From assembly GCF_000003605.2 (NCBI RefSeq), contig NW_003107593.1, positions 75,296-118,926 on the forward strand: DNA of 43,631 nucleotides. Reading direction: 5' to 3'. Numbering within the stretch: the first letter of the stretch is position 1; each line of letters starts with the position of its first letter. Origin of the DNA: Saccoglossus kowalevskii (Eukaryota; Hemichordata; Enteropneusta; Harrimaniidae). Position numbers and translations under genes: made by a program. Shown here piece by piece: positions 22,175-35,900 of this stretch. The notes below the pieces were generated by a model that saw only the letters and a list, made by a program, of their open reading frames with translations, was not told the DNA's origin and ran no database searches.

Positions 22175-25100
22175 TTATAACCTGTTTTCTGGCATGGTTT
22201 CGGTGATCTCATTGTTCGGATCTGTTTTCGTGTATCCAAGAAGTGACACTGTGCTTCTCTCCCTTTTTATAGCTGAGGTTGTCTCAGTTTCCATCGTCGA
22301 CAATGGTTCCCCATTAGCTGAATCTAACTTTTCATCTTTAGATGGCTCTGGTGGTGGTTTGTAAGTTAGAAGACCACCCAGACAACAAAGTACGGCAATA
22401 CCAGTACCTATAGCTCCGATAACGACAAATTTCAAACCAAACTCGTGGTTATCATATATCCAGCAAGTACCGCTATCTCCACAGACCTCTTGCCATAGTA
22501 AGCACGAACTGTCAATTACTGCGCCGATAACAATCGGCCCTGGGATAGATCCTGTGAAATGGAATATATCAATGTCAACGCTAAAATTAAATGAATCGGT
22601 CAATACATGAAATATACGATACATTCCGCTGTAACGAATGATTTCTGGACAAATTTCACATTTGTTTCTCGATAACTGATGTAAATGTACTCACCAAAAC
22701 ATCGATAAATAATCGAACACATTCCAAGGGCATGTGACCTCTGCTGATCTGGTACACACCTGAAAATGTGCCCAAAGTTGAAACACATATATGTAACTAA
22801 CACCTGGCATTTACAATTTTTCAGGCGTCAATCGAAAAATGTGTCTTGACAAGTCTAAGATATTTCGAATCAACATTACACACTGACCTCATTGTCAAAA
22901 TATTACTTGGGGCCATCAACAAGAACATCATCAGCATAATGAGGAAAAATCCTACAGCGAACACCGGAAGTTGCCAGCAACCATCGTATACGCACTTTCC
23001 AGATAGAGCTTCCGGCGAGTCACCACTTTCGTTTTCCGAAAAGATGCAACTGCAGTTGTAATACGTCTAAGAGACACATTTGTACAAATAATTATTAGCT
23101 GATTTGAATATATGCTCAAAACTAGTGATTTATATATATTTTATTTATTTGTATATGACACCTCTCAACGCGTGATATTATTATGATAAAGACTTTCCTA
23201 AGAGTTGTTGGAGTCGTATACGAATGCTCTTTAGAAGGTAGTTTTAAAATATGTGCATTCCTTGCATTAACGTTATTGCTTTTAGGTAATAGAACTTTTG
23301 GAGTAACGTGACTAATCAATATTTAATTGTGTGTATATTATCTATGTTTCGTATACCTACTCCAATCTCACTCTGATTGGTCAAGTGATTCGGTCGCCCT
23401 CTTCGGTTTTAAATACCCTACTTCAATCTCACTCTGATTGGTCAAGTGATTCGGTCGCCCTCTTCGGTTTTAAATACCCTACTTCAATCTCACTCTGATT
23501 GGTCAAGTGATTCGGTCTCTCTCTTCGGTTTTAAATACCCGGTTTATCATATTTATATGGTTCGAGGCAATGTATCTTATCGTCCCAGATAACAGCACAC
23601 TCCGATTGGGCACTTAATTTGATGGCCATATTGCATTTTTATATTCTGACATTTCTGGTAGTCCAAGCAGACTAAAACTTTCGTGCAGTAACACGAGCAT
23701 ATGGGCAATCAAGCTTGAAAATAAATAATAAAATTTAAGCTTTTACGTAACTTTTGCTGCCATATTTCATTTATCGGAAACCGGTATGTGAGCAGTCACA
23801 CGGTTTGGTAACCATATTACTTTAACAGAAAATGTCATGAATATTTCGAAACTATATCAGTATATATAGGTCAAATGCATTACTCTTGACAAGCTCTTCA
23901 CGATATGTCACATGATGCGGTTAGATTGAAAGCAAGAAGAGAGCAAGTGTTGCTCTGAATTCCAGCTGTCTTAATGCATCTAAAATGTATCATTCTTAAA
24001 TCCTATCTGTGCCAATAAAATTGTCCATTTTGCATACAGTATGTCATTTGAATGAACGTGAGAAACGCTGATTGAAGCTTCAAGTTTTTATTTTTATTTT
24101 ATTTTTTATTCATCGGACCTGAAAGTGTAATACATAATACAATAGCTTGTTTTGTTGAATCAGTTTGAATCAAAATTGTCTTTTTTGTCCAAGATGACAA
24201 CTGGTTGCTGCCACTTATGTTCTCTTACGGAATTTATATGTATTATGGTTACTATGTCGACGTTGAAAATGCCTACCTCTCCATCATCCGGGGTATCCAG
24301 GCAACCAGCATAACACGCATCAAAATATAGCAGATTATTGGTTCCACAGACTGGATCAAATGTCTCAGTACCAGCACAACCACACACAGAGTTACATGGA
24401 TGGTTAAGGTTGACTTCGTCAAGATCACTCGTACTGAAAACAATGATGTTTTACTTGTAAAATGACCATAGTGGGGGGGCATATCTCGTAATGGAGAACA
24501 TCAAGTGTATACAACGTGCACAGCGACAAGAAATTGATGAAAACGATGATATGCCGGAAAGACATCGAACCGGGACACTTGAATCAGGGAAAAGGATTTC
24601 CGACTATGAAGTTTAAAAAGAATAAAGGGCGAGGTACTTTCCTTCCCAAACTTAAGGCAAATATGTGTAAAAATAATTGGCAAGTCTGAGGTAGTGGACA
24701 GGTGTATATTATGTCCGTCCGAGTCATTTTATGACGCAACTATGGATAGTGCAGAGGCATTTATTTATTTCTCTAGTAATACATTAATACGTGGAAAATC
24801 ATGAATTGAATATTCGTGGGACTGTGGGTACGTTTGCAAAAGCGATAGAACATTTTGGAAGCGCGTCGGGTACGCTAATATCCCAGCCAATCACAAGTAA
24901 ACACAGATAATTTAGTCCCGTGACCAGAGAGCGCTTTTCGCGGAATTTCAAGGAGTAAATTTCAATCACTAAGCATTATTTTTCAAGAAAAGAATCTTTA
25001 TTTGCATTATATAAATTACCAGGTCTAAATATCAGTACTGGTGTGTGCAGCCACAGTCAGCTGGCGCACAAGTGGTGATAACAAAAATACGATATTTACT

Positions 25101-28100
25101 ATATGATTATTAGGAATCTGAAAAAGAGCGTTTCGGTAGAACAGAAGGCGTGATAACGGAGGCGAATGGAACACTATTTGAGAACATATAAAAGTATCGC
25201 GGCTCTATCGCTCTCAGCGAGATCTTGGCACCTATTTGCAAACAGGGTATGTACTGGATATTAAGTTTTGTTTTGTGGTACTGTGTTTTTTTAACTTTTA
25301 AAATGACAAAAATTACGTCCAAGCCACGGGTAATTACAACAATACTTTGATTTAACCAGTAAGAATAACTCATCTGCAAATTGTTACAGGCCAAAAAATC
25401 TCGCGCGAGGTGTATTTAATAATGGAAACGAGCATAAATCATAGTGATATTAAGCAAACTTACTCTGAACTGTTGTACGATGTAATGACGCCCGCTACTT
25501 GTTGTTCCGGACATTGTAGAAGAAATATTGGAAACAGACACATCGTTATAAATGATGCAGCTAGGCAGAATCGTGTTGTGCCTATGACTTTCAAGTTGAA
25601 TTTTTTAATAACCCATCCACCAAGTAAAGTTCCTCCAGCAGCGCCAGGCATGGAAGTCGCAGCTGAAAAATCAAACAAGTTACCTCATTACGCTAAATAC
25701 GTCGATATAGTTAAGTCAGTAATCAACGAATGAAACAATACATAAACTCACCCAGTATCAGGCCAGCCTGGGATGCTGTAAGACCGAATTGGTTTTCAAT
25801 AAACTTGACAATAAAAGGAAGGAATCCAACTACCACAAATGTTATAGCTGTTTTACTGGCGGCCATGAAACAATAAAATGGATTCTTGAAAAGCATTTTA
25901 GTTGCTGGCCACATGTCTTTCCATCCTTCCCCAAAGTCTGCTCTTGTTTGAAGTAATTCCGTGTCGTCATTGTGATGTGCCTGCGACTGACGTTCATGCT
26001 GGATGTGTTTAGTTCCTGGTTAAAACAGATAAAAAATAATAAAATCTATGTGATTACCAATACATATATGCGCGTATATACATTTGTTTGTTCGTAATTA
26101 TGTTCGCATAACACGGTTTGTATTTATAGTTCCACGTGTTGATGATTTACAATTCGATGACGTTTATACTATACCTGGTAATTCTTGAGGAAACGCTCCT
26201 ACCGGTAAGGATATGAGCCAGGCTAAGATCCATGCTAATATGAATCCGATCCACCAGGCACCAACCCAACTCGGATCTGTATTATCTATCGTCAAACTAC
26301 AATAAATGTAAGTAAATATTGACGTGCCAATTGTGATATATAAAAATACAATGAAGGAGTGTGGGAACGATTGGCATGACACGTGCCTACGTTGTTTGCT
26401 GCTAGTTAGTTGTCCGTGGCAACTGGTAGACGCCTTGCATTAAACTATTGAAGTATTATAATGAAATAATACGTGGCGGTATAACAGTAATCTGAGGCTT
26501 CCAGCAAGCATGCAATTGACACGCTATTTATCCTTAGTTGTATTTACTAATTAAACGCAACACCCTACTTACTCGTCTTGGTGAAGTGGGTCTACATAAA
26601 TAGTGAGGAAATAGGAACCAACCAGAAATCCAACAGTAGGACCAAACACGGAGCATGCGCTTAGTATACCTGTAAGAGTAATCACGACTATATTATGCTA
26701 ATTCATTATAATTAGTGCATAAAGAGCATGCGACATAGATTAGAATAATATAAGATGTATATTATGAAAAGCCCTGACCACTTTCATATTGTTTTTAAAG
26801 GGAACCTCAATCCAAACAACACAATGACCCCTAAAGAAAAAGCTCCATAAATGTAGGAGAATGCAATTTACAGTTTTGTTGTATCACTTTTCATTCTCTA
26901 GATATTCCACTTTTCATCAGTATTACGTAGTCAGCCATCTTGATTTTCAAGCAAAGGATTATGGGTAAAGTATGACATCATAGAATCTGTTGTCAGAAAT
27001 TGAGAAAATGATTTCATCTATAACTTCAAAAGTTGAACTTCAAATTGGCTGAAAGTTTAGAAATTGGTAGCATACATGTAAACTGGTGCCATCCATGCTT
27101 ATAAAATAGTTGTCATNNNNNNNNNNNNNNNNNNNNNNNNNNNNNNNNNNNNNNNNNNNNNNNNNNNNNNNNNNNNNNNNNNNNNNNNNNNNNNNNNNNN
27201 NNTCAAGATGGCTGACTACTTAATAACGATGAAAAGTTGAATATCTAGAGAATGAAAACTGTTATAAAAAAAGTGTAAATTGCATTCTCCTACATTTGTG
27301 GAGCTTTTTCTTTAGGGGGCATTATGTTGTTTGAATTGAGGTTCCCTTTAAGTGTGGGAAACTACCAAAATGTGGTTTTGAGACATACGCAAAATTAACC
27401 TCGTTTCCTCGAAAAGTGATAAGCAAGTGCTACACCTTCTCCGGCAAATGAGAAACTCGAATCACATACCTGGACCTTTAGGAAATGGAAATTTGTTTAA
27501 TTTCATGGAACATGTTAACAAGAAATGACAGACTGATGACCGACAACTTAGTCGCCATTTTAACAACATTGTATTATTCAGGAAACAATAAACTGATAAA
27601 ATTCCAAATAATCACATTACCAATAGCAAAATGGGAGAAACATATTTGTAACATGTCACTTATGTGAGTTAAAGCGTATTGTATCCAGATCTGAAAGTTT
27701 CTAAACTGCTATCTAACATGTCATTTCTAATCTCAGATATCTAAGCTGCCACCGGAATAGTTAAGACATTCAGTAAAGTTAAAATCATGACATGCTTGTT
27801 TACTAGAATAAACACATTCCAAGAAGGTAATAAACATGTTCCTGGTATGTTTGTAACATCTTCATATGGGGAGGGGATGCTCCAAAGACTTACCTAAATA
27901 CCAAGCCGCTCTTCTGTGAGATGCATTCTCATCAGAAAATGCGTATCCCACCGTGTATATAGGTGATGCACCAATTCCATGAAGCACTTGAGCAAATACG
28001 AAAACGAAAAAATAATATGACAGGTCCCCCCATTCCTCTTCCTTGCAGTCACTTATTATTTGTGAAGTGTTTCTACCAGGCACGCATAGAGTGTCTCCTT

Positions 28101-28599
28101 CGCCGTACGCAGCGTCGTAATCGTACAGACCAGTAGTGAAGTGTGGGATAGCCCACGTTAAGGATCCACACCCCATGATCACAGCTCCAATGCCAAGTAA
28201 TTTGGGTTTATTCCTCGTGGCACCGAAGTACGAGACGAATACAATGAGAACCATGACTGTAAAATCATAGGTGGCCACGATGATTCCTATTGCTGTGCTG
28301 GTAAGTCCGAACCGAATCTCAATGCTTGACAAACTCATGTACACGATCCCGTTGATGGCAAACCCCTGTATAAACATCAACGTCCCCAGTATCGTTGTTA
28401 ACCAGTTTGGAGTTGCGAAACGTTGCATCCATGACGGTCGAAGGCTAAGCCATCCACAAAGTAGTGAATCTGTCTCCATCTGGAAGCTACTTATTTCCGA
28501 AGCAACAGAGCCACGCGGGCCTTTGTCAATATTCCCGTTATCCACATTGGCATCTCCGTTCTCACCAATATCCTTTCTCGTCATCTCAGTCTCAGACAT
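22175..28599 (-). CDS. solute carrier organic anion transporter (OATP/SLCO), copy C
   Basis: Complete nine-exon paralogue of copy B, 721 residues. Exons: 28599-27894, 26669-26573, 26296-26175, 26015-25752, 25662-25464, 24433-24277, 23066-22888, 22759-22695 and 22551-22175 (TAA). Exons 2-8 have exactly the lengths of copy B, and all intron phases agree. Predicted topology is a cytoplasmic N-terminus, then TM1 from about residue 67, TM2-4 to 235, TM5-6 with DPSWVGAWWIGF (268-308), a cytoplasmic loop rich in His/Gln/Asp, TM7-9 (about 345-450), a Kazal-like loop (454-550, 11 cysteines), TM10-12, and a tail with several Ser/Thr before the end ENRL. Function by family: plasma-membrane uptake of large organic anions. 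Intron 1 carries a foldback element and an assembly gap, and intron 6 a 61-bp triple repeat. No lesions seen. Confidence 0.95.
23353..23540. repeat. 61-bp tandem repeat, three copies
   Basis: Three nearly identical 61-bp units (CAATCTC at 23363, 23424 and 23485). Each has CTGATTGGTCAAGTGATT (an inverted CCAAT motif) and TTTTAAATACC. Located in intron 6 of copy C; copy B's intron 6 lacks the array. Confidence 0.95.
24277..24433 (-). CDS. copy C exon 6, Kazal-like domain
   Basis: Encodes DLDEVNLNHPCNSVCGCAG and DPVCGTNNLLYFDACYAGC. Nearly identical to copy B's exon, with T-F for T-Y before DPVC. Spliced in phase 0 to TYYNCSCIFSE of exon 7, which supplies further cysteines. Confidence 0.93.
26175..26296 (-). 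CDS. copy C exon 3, OATP signature
   Basis: Encodes TIDNTDPSWVGAWWIGF and TM6, the OATP superfamily signature region at the start of TM6. Flanked by a GTAG acceptor and a GTATAG donor. Confidence 0.93.
26795..27351. mobile_element. foldback/MITE-like element with TTAA ends, gap inside
   Basis: Inverted arms: 26795-about 26945 reads TTAAAGGGAACCTCAAT inward to AGTCAGCCATCTTGA. 27203-27351 is its near-perfect reverse complement, ending ATTGAGGTTCCCTTTAA. Both ends coincide with TTAA, the target duplicated by piggyBac-type transposases, though a TA target cannot be excluded. About 165 bp of unique interior is visible before the Ns. No transposase frame is seen, so it would be non-autonomous. 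It lies in intron 1 of copy C. Confidence 0.85.
27117..27202. other. assembly gap (86 N)
   Basis: Run of 86 Ns inside the foldback element, probably caused by its inverted arms. The true size of the missing piece is unknown. Confidence 0.98.
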
Positions 28600-28601
28600 T
28601 G

Positions 28602-28614
28602 TTAGTGAGGGACT
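28602..28614 (-). other. 3' splice site and 5' UTR remnant, copy C
   Basis: Minus strand: TTGCTCTTCAG (AG at 28614-28613), then TCCCTCACTAACA and the ATG. It matches the layout in copies A and B. Confidence 0.6.
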
Positions 28615-29766
28615 GAAGAGCAAGAATACATAGTATTAAAGTTGCATGATTAGTATATACACTACAAAAGGTTTATATTGTGAATAGGAAATGAAACTGA
28701 GTAAGAATTCAACGTCAGTGAATGACTGCATGGTATACAATACACAAAATCGTCACTCCAATTTTTAATATATATAACGGATGACAGAATAGGTAAATGT
28801 TGCATACTGTTTTTGTGTTTTGTTATTTACCGCCATGTTTCGTTTCGATGACGGCGCTTTCTAGTTCGCTTTTAATCGAACGCAACGAACAGTGTAGCGC
28901 CCTCAGCACTACTCCCTTGCAAGACAAACATTCGTACAGTGCTCAATTAGCGCTTTTGTGTCTAAAAGGCGTCACTTCACGTACAAGAATCTACCAAGCT
29001 ATTTTGTCCTCCGTTGTAAGACTCGGGGACGATTCTCTTATGCGAAATGTATGAACAATCAACGCGTCAATTCGTTGTGAAAAGAGGGAGGGAGGGAATG
29101 GTGTAGGTGCACCGTCGGTGAAGATATATATACATTGCGTATGTATTATTCACACAAAGCATGACAGGGTCTACGTGTCATCGACGGTTTAATGTTCTGA
29201 TAACTGAGATGAGGCGAGGCAATACTTTTGTACCATGAACGCATGTAATAAAGATTAAGGCAGGTGACAAAACCGATAATATGCGCACGTTCATATAGCA
29301 ATATAATTTATGAAAAATACTTGATTTGAACTATCCTAGTTTATAAGACATATAAATGTGGCTTTCTATTTTTCAATTTAGTCTACGCAATAGGGATGGA
29401 CGCTGAAGGCTGCAGTATAGAAAAACAATTGTACCATGGTATCTGTTAACATTTGACAGTTTTGAGATAACGACTGACATGACAATGTCAAACACGGGTA
29501 GTACCCTGGTCAGGATTGAGAAACAATTTGGGCATAATATCCAACAACGCCTGGCATATTATCAGCCGAATCCCATTGTTCTACTTTGTATTACATTAAT
29601 TAACCCCTGACCATGCAGATTTCCAGCAGCTAATCCTGACAATTATCTTGTGGGAATTATCCGCTATCTCATATGATCACAAATAAGTCAAACAGTCATT
29701 ACTTCATTACACATTTATCGTGTCAAATATAACCGTACGTTGTTGAGAAATACGTGAATGTACAAA
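28615..29766 (-). other. predicted intron 0 of copy C
   Basis: Contains the two blocks conserved with copy B (28870-29030 and 29125-29420). No coding sequence. The 85-codon plus-strand frame at 28797-29054 is not preserved in copy B. Confidence 0.5.
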
Positions 29767-29767
29767 C

Positions 29768-29910
29768 CTGGAGTTTCACAGAAGAACCAGAGATATTGAC
29801 GTGGTGTACTCATCGATGTCTGTGTTTGGACACGTGGTTTGTACCAGTAAAGGATGACACGCGTGATATGAGGATTCAGAGGTTAATAATCGTTTCATCA
29901 CTGCCGTGGT
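29768..29910 (-). promoter_or_regulatory. predicted noncoding first exon and promoter zone, copy C
   Basis: Minus strand GAAACTCCAG followed by donor GTTTGT (intron starts at 29767). Conserved with 12187-12300 out to a GGCAGT element near 29905. Similarity to the empty unit's 5' flank continues upstream to about 30150, so the proximal promoter is probably included there. Confidence 0.5.
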
Positions 29911-32900
29911 CAACAAACTATCCCAGCGACCTATACTACTAGTACTTGCTATCATTAACTTGTGTTAAATCACAACCGAGATCGCGGCGCGGCGTGTTTG
30001 ATATGAGTTCCATGCGACGTAAACAACGCATGCACAAACACACTCCTCTAAAGCACGCCGGGGAATCTGCATTCTATGTTGAACGTTTGTTTGGTCATCT
30101 CTGTGGCTGCAAGTAACATATCTCATGATGATTGAAACTATTTATAGTTAGAAATTAGTGAATATCATATCAAATCCCCTAAAATAAGACTGATATCATC
30201 TTTCAACTAACTCATACCAGCCTACTCATTTTTGTTCTCACTATTCTGCCCAAGCAAGAATAACGAACCTGTAAATTATCTTTGGATGTAGCGTAATAAT
30301 TTTAACAGTTTTTGCGGGTATTTGGGGACCGCCAATATCAAGAAATAATAACACACCTTACATACGTGTATCAAATCCATTTTTTACAGGAGTTCATTGT
30401 GCTGATTGTCTGGCGTGTTACACGAGTTCATTTAATATACGTATGCTGCTCAATAAACGTCACTATAAGAATATTATCTACGACAACAAATTAGACGCGT
30501 TTGTTTAAATAAGATCACTCAAACATACCTCCATATCTCTAACTCTTAATATATAATCTATTTACGCGCCATTATCAGTGAGTTGAGGGTACAATATAAA
30601 TTAGCTACACAAAGTGTGTAACCATCATAACATTCTGACAATCCTGGTCTGTTCGCCATATATTTGAAACTGAACTTGACAACACCGACGTGCCTACTAC
30701 TAAGGATGTAATTTAAATAAAGAACAGTGGCCTTCGTGCGAGAATTTGGGGAAGGCGAGCAGCAGGGCGCCTCCCTTTCGGCTGGGAAAAAACGACAAGT
30801 CAATTGACAAACCCAGGGCATGTCATGAGGAGATTTTCAAAAGCGCCCCTCACCCGTTATAACATTTCTGAATCCATCAGTGTATGACTAAACGGTACAA
30901 TTGAAGTAAATGCCAAGCTATTTAATTGCAGCTCATTGGCTAACCAAACCTACACCTAAATGACAGGCAAATCAAAGAGCAGCTTGTTTCGTAGCAGGTT
31001 AGTACGAAGTAGCAAAGTCTGCCTTGTATCTATGGAAGTATGACGTACATGTGTTTATATGTATTTTCTCATCACAAACAACTATTTTCATTTTTCCACA
31101 ATCGATAAACTGTCCTCCCGTGAATTAGCGAAATAGCAATATGCACTTCATGCGGGCCCGTCTTACCGAATGTCCATGTCGGAAATTACTCGCTGCCTTT
31201 TGTGTCGCCAATGCGTCACTTCTCCATAGTAGTCAACGCATTAATTGTTTCGGAGGGTTCCGTCATTTGATGACACAGCTATGCAACTATTGTAATCACT
31301 CGGTGGCTCACATATACCCCCAAAATAGGCAAACCAGTTTGGTCCACAAAATAAATCAGCTGCTTTCCCAGACGGAGTCTGCCACCTGTAGCTGGGTAGC
31401 CAGTAGCCAGTCTGATTTGTCTTGTTCGTGTTCTCTGATGAACCAAGTTTTCCAAATTCGTCATACAGCGCGCATTTGAAAACCAACAGCCCGTTTCAGA
31501 GGCTTTGTACTATTTTAATGGTCTTGGTATTGAATTTAGAAAAAGATCTCGTGATATGTGCTCGTATTGCATCAAATAAATCTCTTTCGTTTCGCCGGTA
31601 CATGTAGAACATATACAGGATGTGCGCAGCAATTATTATTTGTTATAACTGCGATTATAATGAATTTTAAACGAAAGCCATCACCATTAATATTCCATTC
31701 AGACTAGGTCTGTCCCTAACGAAACGTGATAAAATCGCTATCGCATTTGTTTGTATGTTCATTGACATTGTTGTTATTAATTCTCGATATTATATACCAA
31801 AAAAAAACATTCTTATGTTGGACAAACTGTTAGTTCACGTTCCACTGCCTTCTCCATTTGCGGTTACACCTTGTCATTTATAGCCTTAATTTTTAATTAA
31901 ACGAAAGCATCAATACATGTGTCGTTAGTGTGCGCTATTATTGCGTCAACGAATTCAAAAATGCCTTTGTGCAATGTCGGGATTCTTGTGACGCAAACGA
32001 GCTTCAAAACGTTCGGTGTATAAACTGGTGTAGTCAATGTAATTTTCATAAATCGTTTCCTGAAATCATACTCGTAAATTTCACGGCCGTTTTTATAGGA
32101 GGAAACAATAAAAAAAAATAATGGAAACAACTGCAACGACATGTTCTGGTCGCGACCGGAGTAAAATCAAATGAATCCCGTAACTTGCATTTTACCATTT
32201 GAGATACCGTGATCGTGAATAATATATGCTTGTTATCAAATTGCTTTTATTTTGTGCATGATAGATTTTATATAATCACAAAAGATCTGTTTTTGGAGAG
32301 AAAGAGTGATTGGTGAAAAACATACACGAAGAATGTGTCGCATAAAATCTGTATATTTCATACGGTTTTTTATATATCATATTGTCATTTAGACACAAAA
32401 CTAAGCCAGTTTTTGAAAGTTGTCGATTTAGTATCAATATATTTTATTCATTATCTATGGGGTTATATATGAGAAAACCATAATAGTTTTGTACCCTTAT
32501 TTAATCATGATATCCTTATGAATTAAAGAGGAACTCGTCCAATCACGAAAATGATATCACGGCACTGATATGTTGGTATAATAATATTATGCATAAATAT
32601 GCAGATTAAGAAGAATACTATCATGCGTGAAAACAATTATTTCTAGCAAAATTCAGATTTGTTCATAGCATCGACCGACCATTGGTTGAAATATTTTCTT
32701 ATCATAGCCATGTAGCCTTTGTTACACAGAGCGCCATCAGTATCACGTATGTGATGTTAACAATAAATTTGAGGGCGTCATTACACGTCGGTAAACATGA
32801 ACTTGTACGTTTGTTTTGATCTAATTACAACACGCGTTTGAACTGCTCTCATAACTGAGGGAAAAGCGCCGAAGGCTCAACAGCAAATTACCAACGTACT

Positions 32901-35900
32901 CGAATCAGGTTCATTCGTAGTTGAAACGACCATTTACTTGTGCCAATGATTATATGGCAACACTGGTGTACTGCTGTTGAATCACTTTGAATCGTGTATT
33001 AATTAATTCGGCAATATTGAAAAATATTTCGTGATAACCCTTTCTTTTTTTGAAGAAAATGACACGTAACGAAACGATCCGTTGAAACAATACCCTGAAT
33101 ATTGCCACGTTACTGAGAAACGTAGTATCTGTATATTATTTATATCATACTGTCTTTTTAAAAAAATAAAATTAAAATTGAAAACAGAAGTAAATTATGA
33201 ACGACTGTTCAGGTTTCATTAAATAAATAATAAATAATAAATTTGGGAATTATTAGTAATAAGTAATTATTGTCTATATATTGGTTCAATCAAACAGCGT
33301 TATGAATCCGATTTATGTAAATGGGATGGATGTGTTTAAGATGAAATGCATACATGGTAGCCATGCGTACGACAGAGACAATCTAACTTTGAAACCCCGT
33401 AAACGAGAATTTACCTAAATCATTTACTTATATAAATATAAAGAGTTTCGTGTCATATTTTTTTTTGGGGGGGGGGGGTCATTTGTCTATTTAATAACAG
33501 TTCGCATCAATATACTGTGCGTCAGCCTCATTTTTTTCCATAGCAGAAATCATCGCAGTGTGTGAGTGGGCGGACGACGACCTAATATAATAATACCCAT
33601 TCTGACAAACGTATCAGGGAAACACGGCGATATTCTTGACTCGCTCGTCATTATGAATCAGGTATAAACAGAAAATTGTTCATGCGTCGGGTTATTTTAG
33701 TTTATTGCAATTTTATAACTCTGAAAATATAAATTCAACAAATGTTTTGCTATTTGTCGTGATCAAAATACGACACAGAGAATTGTGACTGTCACACGCA
33801 TTGTGACTTTGTGTTATCTGAGACTGGATTTTAAGGGTGGGAGATTTTTTGAATAATAAGAGCGTGTTATCCGTCTATAGTTACATTGCTTCTCTATGAA
33901 AAGATTATACAGTGCATGGCGTATACGTGGATAAGCTGTCGGGTTCGAATTTATAACAAGGCTGATGGTAGCGTCTCTTGGGTATGGCTCTCAGACAGTC
34001 TCATTGACAGGTCTGAGTCTTGTATTTGTGCAATCTACGTTTTGTCTTCACAAAACTATGAACCATGAGAATAGTTTGTGTTTTTTTATAATGATGCTTA
34101 TTTCAGGTGGTTGGAACACACACCAACGATATCGCCGTTGGGGGCACAATACCAGATGTAAAATATTCATGTTTGTCATTTATAACGTCATACAATTCAA
34201 CATACATAGGTTAATATTTCCTTCTTTATTATAATATCGTCAATTTAGAGCAATTGTGTTTTTTTTCCAATCAGAGTTTGGCATTAAACCATCCAAAATT
34301 GTCAACAAAAATAATGATTAGACCCATTTCTGTGGTGGCCGAACCATGTTTTGTTTTACATCGAGAGATATCGACAACTAATTTACACCGAACATTTAAT
34401 ACCGTAAAAACTAACCCAGAAACCAATGTTGTATCGTAAGTTACTGTAAGACCGCATATAGCATTGAGCGTTGTGTTGTATAACTTATTATTCTTTCAAA
34501 CACATGTACACGGTCCTTAATTGAGCTATTTTATTGGCTGTTTATATATTTATATATATATATATTTGTAATCCTTACAACACACATGGTGAAGTAGTTG
34601 ATATCAGTGTTTTCAGGATCCTCGTATCATATTCTTGTATCATTGTTCATAATTTACTTAAACACTTTTTTTATAGTTTACTCTCTGTATTACATGTTCT
34701 ATTAGAGTCGATAGCAAAATACACCTGTTTCATTGATTGGTTAATAGTTGGGTGAAATGTGGTTCGAAGATACTTCACTTAGTTCCAAAAGAAAAACTGT
34801 AAATTTTTTTTTGTATTTCGATTAATTCCTATAGGATAATAAAAATTAAAATCGTTACTGTGGAAATCGTTGGATGATCGGATTTCAACAACATCACTTA
34901 ATTCGTCTCGGTTTAATAGTAAATTATTCGAGGGGAACTAACAGTTTTGTTATTTGGATCTGTTAGAATCATGTCACTCGAAGCCATATTCTCATGTAAT
35001 GCTACCCTAGATTAATACCACGTACGAGTATCTAGTCTTTGGTAACGTAGACACAATCAATTTCGATTTCTTTTTTTAATATATTCAATTTTCTTCTTTG
35101 GAATTTCAGAAATGTCATCAGTTAAGCTGATATTGGATATATATGTATTGCCATGTTCTTTTTTCAGATTACATCATATAGTAATGTTGTAGGAGCTGAA
35201 TTGCATAGACGGCAGTATGCAGTGTATTGGCGCCAATTGAACCGTTCTATATATTGCTCTAGAAATAGACAAAGAATATAATAAAACACTGGAATTTATT
35301 AGTATGACGGGGAATGAATTCAATGAAGCGATTCAAAATACCTGACCAGTATAAAATATATAAATTTGTTTTCACACTACTATCAGAGTGGAAAGGCATA
35401 TATCAACTACCAAGTGTAAGTACACCCTGATGTCTGTCTTATTATTATGTTTAATGTATTGTGGATAGGTTGGTGAATAGACATACAGTTTGGCTTAATG
35501 ACTGACTGGTTGATGATACTCCAAAATAATGCCGAGTAATATAATGGACTGAATCAACGGATATTAATAACGTTTCATTGTACACGACCTTAGGCGATTC
35601 AATTAAGTGTACTCTTGTTCAATTATTAGCAAGCTTTTTTATTATTTATGTTTCTATCGGAATATTAACATCAAAGACCCATTCCCGAATTACGTAAAAT
35701 ATATCTACAGAACGGTAGCGTGAAATTGTCTGTAATTGTGATATTAGATAGTTAGTTGGGTAGTTAATGATAATGTATGTCATTATTCAAATTACTAGCA
35801 ATAGAATGTTATTATTTACCAATTTCCTTTCTTCAATCAGTTATAATCGCCATCAGATTCCATCATTTCGACACCACCAACTGATCAGTCTGTTATTTCG

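Noticed and set aside
31241-31486. Minus-strand frame with YDEFGKLGSS and GYWLPSYRWQTPSGK
   Set aside because: Looks protein-like, but it starts at a TTG, has no clear acceptor, and matches no family I know. An isolated exon or decayed gene is possible but not supportable.
31897-32142. Overlapping plus and minus frames around 32 kb
   Set aside because: Neither strand has domain content or splice support. The long opposite frames arise by chance from codon phase.
33925-33960. GGTTCGAAT motif resembling a tRNA T-arm
   Set aside because: No acceptor or anticodon stem could be folded around it. A similar GGTTCGAC on the minus strand near 43311 also lacks a cloverleaf.
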